DNA from: Protea cynaroides
Lineage: Eukaryota > Streptophyta > Magnoliopsida > Proteales > Proteaceae
NCBI GenBank assembly: GCA_028583415.1
Contig: CM053267.1
Span: 23,568,478 to 23,632,477 of the forward strand
DNA: 64,000 bases
Direction: 5' to 3'
Below the pieces are notes generated by a model, which worked only from the letters and a program-made list of their open reading frames with translations, was not told the DNA's origin and did no database searches. A program made the translations under genes and the position numbers. Below, piece by piece: positions 9,048-17,559 of this stretch (positions are counted from its first letter, which is position 1; every line of letters begins with the position of its first letter).

Positions 9048-10026
9048 ATGGTTGGACGCAGAGTGACCAGACAAAGCCGTAACTCTATTCCACCACCTCC
9101 ACCTGTGGGGGAAGACATCCATATACACCCTGAAACACAGGAGAATCCAAACACGGCACTGTTCGTAGTTAATGGGCAGACAAATCCTACAAATCTGCCA
9201 GCTCCACCTATAAAGCTGGCTACAGCCGTAATGAATTTGGCCCAACAGCTGCAGCAAATACAACAGGTACAAGCTACTATGCAAGTTTCCATAGGCATGA
9301 CTTTTCCAGTTGCACAGACGACACCGATGCCAGCAGGACAGGCAAGCGCAGTACCAGGGGGAAGTAACACAGTACCCCACGCACCTCAGACTCCCATCAT
9401 GCAGGCTCAAGTACAAAACCCTGAAGTAGCTCCAGGTGGATATCAATACCAACCACCTATGTATGGGGCTTATGTTCCGCATCAACTAGACCACTCCAGA
9501 CTGGTGGAGCATTTTCTGAAGATAAAGCCCAAGGAGTATAGTTGTAAGCCAGCTGATCCATTGTGGCCAGCACATTGGATCGATGAGATGGAGAGAAACT
9601 TCACGATGATGACAGTGAATGAAGAAGAGAAAGTATTGTGTGCAACATTCATGCTGAAAGGCGATGCACACCACTGGTGGAAGTCCACACAGACGTATCT
9701 GATGACAAAGCACACCCAATTGACTTGGGATATATATAAGGAGGCGTTCTTTGTGAAGTACTTTCCTAGGAGTTTCAGAGATTCTATGGAGAAGGAGTTC
9801 CTGAGTTTATATCAGGGACAGATGACTGTCGATGCATATCAACAACGTTATGAGGAGCTGTTTTTCTTTGCACCGGTCAGTATGCAAGTGGAAGATACAA
9901 AGACCCGAAGGTTCGTCATGGGACTTAGGGGAAGCATACGTGAATATGTTCTGGGACTTGAAAAGAAAATCTGCAATGAAGCTGTACAAATTGCTCGAGT
10001 GATAGAGTCGAGCCAGAAAGAGAGCT
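9048..10026 (+). CDS. gag: Gag of element B, 3'-truncated
   Basis: Structural protein of a Tekay/Del-like Ty3/gypsy element. The ATG at 9048 is chosen because it aligns with the start in C (MVGRRVTRQ against MAGQRATRR) and follows the acceptor site. A proline-rich N-terminus, a Gln-rich helix (LAQQLQQIQQ) and a linker lead to the retrotransposon gag domain at residues ~160-320. That domain contains DPLWPAHWIDEMERNF, CATFMLKGDAHHWWKS, FFVKYFPRSFRD and FLSLYQGQMTVDAYQQRYEE. The frame is open and intact to the element break at 10026, a few bases before an accidental TAA. The zinc knuckle and pol are missing. This is the only unbroken gag in the window. Confidence 0.85.
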
Positions 10027-11264
10027 AACCTGGTTTTTAAGTCTACCGTAGGTTCTGTTTGTAGGAAATACTGTGGTCACAATGTTTGATCTTCCAACCT
10101 TTTGTTCATTGCTTAATTGAGGTATGGCTGTAAGGATCTCCTCCCTGAAATTTCAGAATGAACGGGACTAAGTTGAGTGAGTTCTCTCACTCGAGATCTG
10201 CCTATGTTCCGCTGGTTCCGATTTGCTAAAGGTTGAAGATAACCTATAGGTCACGTTTCTATTTTTTTTATTACTTTATTCTCTTTTTTCAAGTTTAACC
10301 TCATCTTTTTAAGTCTAATTCCAAATCAATCCTAAGGCCTTGTTTGGTTTACTCAAGTTATTAGACAAATTTTGAATAATTACAAGTCTGCCATTACTGG
10401 TTGAGTTTTGGATTTATTTACGATTCTGCCATTATATTATTGTTGAATTGATTATTGTTCAGAGTGGGCTCATTAGCGGATCTAATTAGGGTTTCTCAAC
10501 CCCGGATCAGGCATCAGACAGGTTCTTGCTTTTTTCCACATAATGATTCTTTTCATTTTTTTCATGAAATCCATCAACAATCTTCACAAAGGAAGAGAGC
10601 CAAATACGATTTAAGTACCTAAAACCCCATGAGCACAACTCTGTTATTACTTCACGAAAGAGAGGTACACTTGGAAAGAAAACTCAAAACAAAAACAACT
10701 TATGTTGTATAGTGTTCTCTGAAATCCTATGTTACTAAGGTTTCACATTGAAAACTATAGGAGATGGGGGTTTGCGACAAGCCTGAATATGGAGGAAATG
10801 GTGAGAATGTCGAGGTTTTATTGATGCAGTCCAACGACCAGCCATAAACCAGTCCAAGAACCAACATAAGGACCAGCTAACATTGGTCCATGGAATAAGC
10901 CAAAAGCCAAGCCAAAACACTGTTCACATACTATATACATGAACAGTAGCAACATAATTTTTAGAAAGCTTTGTCTTCTTCCTAAATTCAATATATTAGA
11001 TTTATTTCCATAAAATTAGTCATTAGTTTTGTTTCATAAATTTGTTTTGTTTCATAAGATTGGTTATCATATGAGTCAGTCATAGATGTTATTTGTTTTG
11101 GAAAGATCCAAAAAGTTATAAAAGAAAATTTCTCTTTTTTATTTTTGGATATTCCTTCTGGGAACTAGTCCTTCTATCTTTTGTATTTCCTTTTAGCATT
11201 ATAAATAAAGAGGAAGAAAATATTGGCAGCAGAGTTGGCCAAAGTTCTTTATTAAAAAAATTCT
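10027..11264. other. Non-coding flank between elements B and C
   Basis: No convincing gene, terminus or repeat structure. It includes T-rich stretches (10261-10320, 10540-10560) and only short unsupported ORFs. Continuity across element C to 23467 shows it is the older host or repeat DNA into which C inserted. Confidence 0.6.
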
Positions 11265-11295
11265 GGTTGAGTCTCACAACCTGTGAGACTCAACC
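11265..11295. repeat. Perfect 14-bp hairpin abutting the insertion site of element C
   Basis: GGTTGAGTCTCACA (11265-11278), loop ACC, then TGTGAGACTCAACC (11282-11295). The last five bases, CAACC, are the left target duplication of element C, so C inserted exactly at the end of the right arm. Confidence 0.85.
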
Positions 11296-11434
11296 TGTAA
11301 GACCTGTATCGAACTAACCAGTCTTACCACCTTGTATCAGGTCTTCCTATCATGGTCGAGCCAAGCGGACCAAGTGCGTGAAGAAACCATAAGCTCAGGT
11401 ATAAAATTTAACCCAAAAACAGTCAATTATGAGC

Positions 11435-11573
11435 GTGTGATCGCATACCTAAACAGGTGTGATCGACCACACCTCAAAATAATGCAACCATAGGAAATTA
11501 GGTCGTGTGGTCGCATGTTTCAAAGGGTGTGGTCAACGGATTCTGCGACCCCACCTGCGACCACACGGAACCC
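11435..11573. repeat. TGTGGTCGC array, block 1 (5' LTR C)
   Basis: Copies of GTGTGATCGCA, GTGTGATCGACCACACC, CGTGTGGTCGCATG and TGCGACCACAC in both orientations, upstream of the TATA box. Repeated in the 3' LTR at about 21190-21324. Confidence 0.85.
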
Positions 11574-11660
11574 AGACAGGAACCGAGTTTAGGAAACCTA
11601 CCTAATCTGAAGGGGGTTCTTTCCTAAACTCAGTAGGGCTTATTATGGAGGGTTTTCCTC

Positions 11661-11668
11661 TATAAATA
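11661..11668 (+). promoter_or_regulatory. TATA box of LTR C
   Basis: TATAAATA, conserved at 21417-21424 (3' LTR), 39106-39113 (solo LTR) and on the minus strand at 52874-52881. It marks the likely U3/R side of transcription start. Confidence 0.8.
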
Positions 11669-11810
11669 AGACGTCCCTTAGCCTCTTTCATCATTTTAGA
11701 ACTCAAACTGAAAGTGAGAGAAAGAGAAGAGAAGGTAGAGAAGGAGAATTGAAGAGGAAGACTAAGAAGGGAAAATTCAGAGAAGACCTCTGAATCTTCA
11801 ACAAGTTTAA

Positions 11811-11820
11811 GGTATGGAAC
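11811..11820 (+). promoter_or_regulatory. Conserved 5' splice donor in LTR C leader
   Basis: TTTAAG|GTATGG about 150 nt downstream of the TATA box. Equivalent AAG|GTATG donors are at 21567/21568, 39257/39258 and on the minus strand at 52731/52730. The purine-rich leader before it has no ATG. Confidence 0.5.
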
Positions 11821-12047
11821 ATTCCCCATGTCAATTGAAAGCCCAGAATAGTTCATAAAAGAGATAGGATTTAAGTGAGAACCCAATCATCAATCCATGG
11901 ATAAATTTCAAGAGAATCCATGGAAAGAATTGTGTATAAAAATATTAGTTATGAGCCATAGAACAATCATAGGAAGGACCATTATGATAAGCCAAGGAAT
12001 CCAAACATGAAGGAATGGAGTTGAGAGTGAAAAGTCAACCATCACAC

Positions 12048-12290
12048 GTGTGGTCGCACATGTGGTCGCATGATGTGTGACCACACGAGACACAAATATT
12101 CGACCACACACCCTCGGGAAGTTTCCAGGAGGGTGTGGTCGCAGGATATTGCGACCACACCTTGCGACCACAAGCCCTAGGGAAGTTTCCAGGGAGGGTG
12201 TGGTCGCATGTGTGGTCGCAGGATATGCGACCACACCTTGCGACCACACACCCTGTGGTCGCAGAAACTGAGACCACAGGTGCTGCCGTA
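12048..12290. repeat. TGTGGTCGC array, block 2 (5' LTR C)
   Basis: Dense array of TGTGGTCGCA and TGCGACCACA, with a 12-bp perfect stem GGTGTGGTCGCA (12132-12143), loop GGATAT, TGCGACCACACC (12150-12161). A spacer CCCTCGGGAAGTTTCC recurs between units. The copy in the 3' LTR is at about 21818-22086. Confidence 0.9.
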
Positions 12291-13264
12291 CCTACGACCC
12301 CTCAGTTTCTGTTGGTTTAAACTGCTGGAAATAAATTTTAATTTAAAATCTATAAATTTGTTAGGTTTCCAAGTGGTCTAAGAGTGAATTACAAAGCTTG
12401 AACAAGGATCTACTATTAACCAAAGGTGAGGGAACAAGACCTAAATTAATTGGCTAATAATAAACTATTTTTATTTATTGAGTCCAATGCCATGAATGAT
12501 TCTATGCTTGTATGCGTGTATTGTGCATTTCACATGTCATCCAATATTCATGTTATTACTATTCATTTATATTTAATTCAGTTTATTTATAACATGATGA
12601 TGATGATGATGCTAGGAATAGGCATGTGAATGTCTGTATGTGGTTAGTGTGCTTGATGCGAGTGGAGCATCAAGGGGAGGACGTGATACTGTCGTTCATC
12701 CTAGTCACCAGACTCTAGCTCTATCTCTACTCAAGTCTTGTCCCCTGACATCATCGTATCGCCATTATCTTAGCAGAACTATTACGTCGTAGGGCATCAG
12801 GGGAGGTGGTCTCGGACCATGTAGTCTCTGACTCTGCCGGGGGGCCTTGGCTCTATCTCTTTGGATGTATTGAGGGATGCTGGGGTAAGGCCTTGGATAC
12901 ACTGTTTGACATTAGGATTGGTTAGTTGCGATCCCAGTTTACAAGCCCTCGCCAATAGGGGTTTACGTGTTGGTATGGGTAGGACATCAGGGGAAGTGTC
13001 ATGCGGTGTTTAATCCGGGCACTTTAGCTCTATCTCTATTCCATGATGGGTGCATGTGGGATGGTAATGGTGTTTGATCCACTGGGCGACTTGACACACT
13101 CGAGTATAGAGGTGCGGTGGCCACCTATCCCTTCTATTGCACATTGTAAAGTTATGAACCAGACCAAAGATATGAATTGAATGCATGCATATGTTTGTTG
13201 CATTGTTTTGTTTGCTCACTGAGCCATGATGTGTGCTCACCCTTTCGACGTCGAATATTTTTAG

Positions 13265-13398
13265 TTGATGATGCAGATCCTACAGTAGAAGATTATATGA
13301 ATGCTCCAATGTATGGGCATGTTGCGACAATGGATACAGAAGCTATGATGGAGTCGCATGATTCGTCGTGCGAGTGCAACTCATGTGTCTTTGATTAG
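13265..13398 (+). CDS. Conserved LTR exon-like ORF (CECxxCVF peptide), element C 5' LTR
   Basis: Follows ATATTTTTAG (acceptor-like, ends 13264) and ends at TAG. Reads VDDADPTVEDYMNAPMYGHVATMDT... and ends SHDSSCECNSCVFD. The ORF extends upstream to an ATG at 13177 (73 aa); if only the exon is used, the first in-frame Met gives a 33-aa peptide. A paired Cys motif, CEC-x2-CVF, closes it. It matches copies at 6001, 23048, 40657 and, diverged, 1526 and 51172 (minus). No signal peptide, membrane segment or known family is recognised. The silent-change bias in the last 13 codons is the main reason for listing it as coding. Confidence 0.45.
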
Positions 13399-13681
13399 AT
13401 TTATTTGTCAGATTATTCAGAACATGTAATTGATTAATTTACTTTATTTTATGTCTTCAGTTATTTGAGATAATTAGATACTTTATTTATGATATCACTG
13501 TTAGATACTCAGTTCATTAATATTAAAGACTTCCGCTATTGTTTATTTACTCTGATTATGGTTGTGGATGTGTACAGTTGAAGCAAAAGGACACAGCCTA
13601 TTCGAGATCCTGGTTGAACCATTGGTTTATAGGCGGTTCATCACACTATTCTGGTTGGTTCAAAATTGGGTTGTGACAACT

Positions 13682-13693
13682 TGGTATCAGAGC
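13682..13693 (+). promoter_or_regulatory. Primer-binding site of element C
   Basis: TGGTATCAGAGC, perfect initiator-Met PBS, three bases after the 5' LTR. Confidence 0.92.
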
Positions 13694-13881
13694 TCTCGGG
13701 CCCTGTCTATTAAACCGGTATACTCCCGCAATAGTTCGTGAACTGAGTTAGGATAAAATTTAAAAGCTTTAATAAGAACACACTATAAGCACCTGTGTTG
13801 TATGAAACAAAAAAAAAATAAGAAAGATAATAATGTACTATTAAGATGAGAAACAAATTTCATATACACATCGAATAAAAA

Positions 13882-14017
<136 letters not shown>

Positions 14018-14082
14018 AAATCAGAGTACGGTCCACAATCCAGACAGTTATTTTGTAGTACGAGGAAAAAGAAAAATATGCA

Positions 14083-15306
14083 TCATGGAGCTAGAGATGC
14101 TGGAGGAGGAGGTGCCTCATGATCTCGGTCATATTCCTCAGCATACACCCTCGTAAGCTAGGCTACTTGAGTCTGGGTCACCTGGAGACTAGCTGCTAGA
14201 TCTGCCACCCGCTGATCAGTTGCACGCTGGGCTTCTCGAATCTCATGCAGCAGCCCCATCACGTCATCTGGTCGTGGGTGCGAAGGACCAGCTGAGTAGG
14301 AAGGAACCCGAAAAGGGCCAACTCTAGTGGAATGCAGTGGTGATGGAGGAGGTTTGGCGTCCACATCCATGTACATACGATCATCATCCTCAGCATCACC
14401 CCCATGAACCTTTGTTGCTACTGCTGCTGCCGCCTTAGCGTCTGCTATATCTACCCAAGTACAGGGATGCACCATAGAGTTCCTCTCCTCGTCACTGACC
14501 TGCGCATCTCACATCCCCATCTTGCAGATGGCCTCCCAGTCAAGGTCAGTCGAGAAGGTGTCCTCATGAATCCTCTCATCAATTAAGTTGACATGCAGGT
14601 GAGTGAGCAGGGTAGTGATCAAACGCCCATAGGGTAGGTTGCCCATCTGACCAGGCGTCGTAGCACGATGCATCATCCTGATGATAATGTATGGAAGGCA
14701 GACGGGTTACCTAGTGCAGATGCAGTATAGGAGATACTGGGTCAACTGGGAAACCTTCTGATAATGCCCACTCTGAGGAATCAGGTTGTGCTGAATAATC
14801 TTGCAGTACACCCGAGGTTCCGACCGTAGGTTGATTGCCTTTATCTCCCAGCGATCATCCCTATGAAGCTGGCGGTCAATCTCTGCACGCATCATCACAG
14901 ATAGGAACTGGGGTTCCTTGGATGCACAGTATACTAAGGGGCCATCGTTTGATATACCCAGGAGATCAGCCAACTCCTGCCAGTTAAAGGAAATCTCCAC
15001 CCCTTTAACATAACTAGTGATCCTGAGCTCTCTACCCCTGTCTGTATCATTTGGGACACCCTCTACCTGAAGATTACAATAAAACTGCTTCACCAGTGCA
15101 TGACAGGTGCAACCCTCATACAAGATCACAGGGAGCTAACCCATATCACCAAAGGCACCCTCCATATTAAATAAGGCTAAATTAGCCAGGTTTACACAAC
15201 AACCCCCTTCTACCTTTTTACGCTCATAACGAGCATACTGAGTCTCTGCTTCATTAGACTGAAAGTGAAGAGGATCATGAACTCTGGGGACCTTGGTATG
15301 AGCCAT
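14083..15306 (-). pseudogene. Antisense Transposase_32-like gene of element C
   Basis: Counterpart of the gene at 6700-8007, starting MAHTKVPRVHDPLHF at 15306 and ending EAPPPPASLAP at 14083. The fold-defining segments RELRITSYVKGVEISF, ADLLGIS, LRSEPRVYCKIIQHNLIPQ and LLYCICTR are kept. Stops interrupt it after AFGDMG (near 15135), after LLYCICTR (near 14707), before DAQVSDEERN (near 14508) and near 14155. An acidic Pro-rich linker and a helical C-terminus match the B protein. The gene reads opposite to gag and pol, and its upstream end faces the shared word array. Role unknown. Broken here, but conservation with B suggests it was functional in the ancestor. Confidence 0.7.
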
Positions 15307-15311
15307 GTTAT

Positions 15312-15706
15312 CTGCAAAGACACAGACCAACAAGCAAGATATTAGATAAACAAGCCTCACTTTTCACCCAAACCGTTGGGCAGGAGGACTTACATATGTT
15401 TCAAACCATCCTGCAAGGCTCATACAGTTGGAAATTTAAACTAGAAGATTGAATCTGAAGAAATTTTGACAATTTGGAAAAATCTCAAAAATTAGGTCAA
15501 AAATAGAAAATTTCAAGTTTCTCAAAAACTAACCGATGAAACTCAAATTTTCTTGAGGGCTTTCTTCCATTGGGTGGCCAATAGCAAAAGCCCCCAATAA
15601 AAATCAAAATTTTATGGTTAGAAAAATTTTAATTTGAAGAAAATGCTATAAATGGAGAAAAACCTAGTTTTGAAAGCTTAAAAATGAGGACTAGTAGAGA
15701 ACATAC
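15312..15706 (-). other. 5'-UTR intron of the antisense gene (C)
   Basis: Minus-strand donor TTCAG|GTATGTTCTC (15707/15706) and acceptor TGTCTTTGCAG| (15312), five bases before the ATG at 15306. Length 395 nt against 443 nt in B, with the same junction spacing. Confidence 0.65.
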
Positions 15707-15858
15707 CTGAAGGAACAGAGCGGAGGTCTTGAATGGATGGAAGAATCACCAAACACGAGTGGTCGATACTGTAGCAACTCAATGGAAGCGAGTGGAGTTG
15801 AAAGCAAAAGAGAAAGTGGGGAATGACTCCAAAAATTAGGTTTAAAAACCTAATTTGG

Positions 15859-16080
15859 GGTTGTGTGGTCGTAGAATTTGACCAAATATGTGACCATACG
15901 ATCAACCCCACGATCGACCACAGGCTCTCGGTAAGTTGATAGATTTCGTGTGGTCGGACCCTGTGGTTGCACTTATTGCGACCACACGATCGACCATAGG
16001 CTCTCGGTGAGCTGACAGGGTTTTGTAAGGTCGCATACCCTATGGTTGCATATATTGCGACCCCACCATCGACCACACGA
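15859..16080. repeat. TGTGGTCG array between antisense gene and gag (C)
   Basis: Copies of GTGTGGTCG and CGACCACAC in both orientations, with decayed forms (GACCATACG, CTGTGGTTGCA), separated by GGCTCTCGGTRAGYTGA spacers. It uses the word of C's own LTRs, not the GGGTCG word of B, although it occupies the same position. Confidence 0.85.
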
Positions 16081-16224
16081 TGGAAAATACAGTATTTTGA
16101 CTATATGACTTGGAAAATTAGAATTTTACATTGATTAATTGATTTTTGACATGGGAATGATGTATATTATGATTGCCTCACATGTTCTATGATTTTCAGA
16201 CACTACCACTACTGGAAACAGGAA

Positions 16225-17501
16225 ATGGCTGGGCAAAGAGCAACCAGGCGAGGATGTAATCCAATTCCACCACCACTACTTGTGGAGAAAAATAGCCATG
16301 AAAATCTTGAAAGACAAGAGAATCAGAATGTGGTACCACCAGGAGCTAACGACCAGGCTAATCCTACAAACTTGCCAGCCCCACCTACAGATTTGGCTAC
16401 CGCGATAATGAACCTAGCACAACAGCTGCAGCAAATACAGCAGGTGCAAGACAATATGCAAGCTGCTATGGGAATGGCTTTTCCAACTGCACATACTACA
16501 CCTATACTAGCCAGACAAGCTAGCACCATACTAGGGGATGACAACACAGTACCTCAAGCACCTTAAACGCCAGTTGTTTAAGCTCCAGTACAAAACCCTG
16601 AAGTAGCCAAGGCAGTTACCAGTATCAACTACCTATATATGGGGCATATGCTCAGTATCAGTTGGACCATTCTCGACTGATCGAGTATTTTTTGAAAATG
16701 AAGCCTAAGGAATATAATGGCAAGCCAGCGGATCCTTTGTGGCCAGCTCACTGGATCGACGAGATGGAAAGAAATTTAATGATGATGATTGTTAATGAAG
16801 AGGAAAAAGTGTTGTGTGCCACATTTATGCTGAAGGGCGATGCACACCACTGGTGGAAGTCTACTCGGACTTATCTATTAACAAAGCACGCCCAATTGAC
16901 CTGGGCTATCTATAAAGAAGCATTCTTCGAGAAATATTTTCCCAGAAGTTTCAGAGACGCTATGGAAAGAGAGTTCCTGAGTCTGTATCAGGGACAGGTG
17001 ACCGTGGATGCGTATCAACAGAGTTATGAAGAACTGTTTTTCTTTGCTCCCTCTAGCATGCAGGAGGAAAATACTAAAACCCGAAGGTTCGTCATGGGAC
17101 TTAGGGGAAGCATTCAGGAGCATGTTTTGGGACTAGAAAAGAAAGTTTATAATGAAGCAGTACAGATTGCTCGAGTACTAGAATCGAGCCAGAGGGAGAG
17201 CTACTTTGCTCAGAATAGAGGTATCAAAAGGCCAAATGGAAATTCATATAACAGAGGGAACATAAAGATATTTAAACCCTTCAGTCTTCAAGGCTTTAAT
17301 GCTGCAGCCAAGACTACTCCAATAGTCCAACCTCAATAGAAGCAAAATAGTAAAGGAGTAAAATGCTATAACTGTAATCAAATGGGACATTATTCAAGGG
17401 AGTGTCCTAAACCTAGGAAGCAGCTACAACAAGGAAAGGTTTATGCAGTTACATCTGAGGATGCTGCCGCATCGCCTGATGTGGTCACAGGTATGACCTG
17501 A
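16225..17501 (+). pseudogene. gag: Gag of element C
   Basis: The ATG at 16225 aligns with the gag start in B and follows the TTCTATGATTTTCAG acceptor (ends 16199). The N-terminal Gln-rich part is open to a stop at 16566. A second stop and a frameshift follow before the gag domain resumes at ~16662. The domain is well kept: DPLWPAHWIDEMERN, CATFMLKGDAHHWWKS, FEKYFPRSFRD and FLSLYQGQVTVDAYQ. A TAG near 17337 (CAG in an active copy) precedes the zinc knuckle CYNCNQMGHYSREC (17363-17404). The reading ends at TGA 17499-17501, inside the intron-like segment. Broken by at least three stops and one shift. Confidence 0.85.
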
Positions 17502-17559
17502 ACCTTTCATTTTGTATTACCTTGTGTGAGCATGTAGACTAAATTAAAACAAATCACAG
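17491..17559 (+). other. 69-nt intron-like segment between gag and pol
   Basis: Reads CACAG|GTATGACC ... AAATCACAG|GTATCG, with a branch-point-like GACTAAAT about 20 nt before the end. It is 23 codons long and contains two in-frame stops (TGA 17499, TAG near 17535). Removing it joins gag to pol in frame as VVTGIVPINGIPARVLF, the usual sequence at this position in the lineage. The ten bases TCACAGGTAT occur at both edges (17485-17494, 17554-17563). Confidence 0.6.

Larger units (their letters stand above)
5062..10026 (+). mobile_element. Element B: Tekay/Del-like element, truncated at both ends
   Basis: Plus-strand relative of element C. It keeps the 3' part of one LTR (5062-6413), the PBS, an antisense gene, the word array and gag. 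It lacks the start of the LTR and everything after gag residue ~326. The LTR half aligns without large gaps to the solo LTR 38754-41069 from TTGGAATGACTTC onward, so B and that solo LTR belong to one family. The 3' break at 10026 falls inside ...SSQKES, where C continues into its zinc knuckle. Confidence 0.85.
11296..13678 (+). repeat. 5' LTR of element C
   Basis: TGTAAGACCT...TTGTGACA, 2383 bp. In order: word block 1 (11435-11573), TATA box (11661-11668), purine-rich leader, splice donor (11811/11812), word block 2 (12048-12290), ATGATGATG run (~12594-12610), GCATCAGGGG and TAGCTCTATCTCTA words, CTCACTGAGCC (~13215), acceptor (13264) and the 134-nt exon-like ORF. Confidence 0.95.

Noticed and set aside
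9020..9485. Minus-strand ORFs of 116 and 149 aa opposite gag
   Set aside because: Shadow frames of the well-supported gag; no conservation in C.
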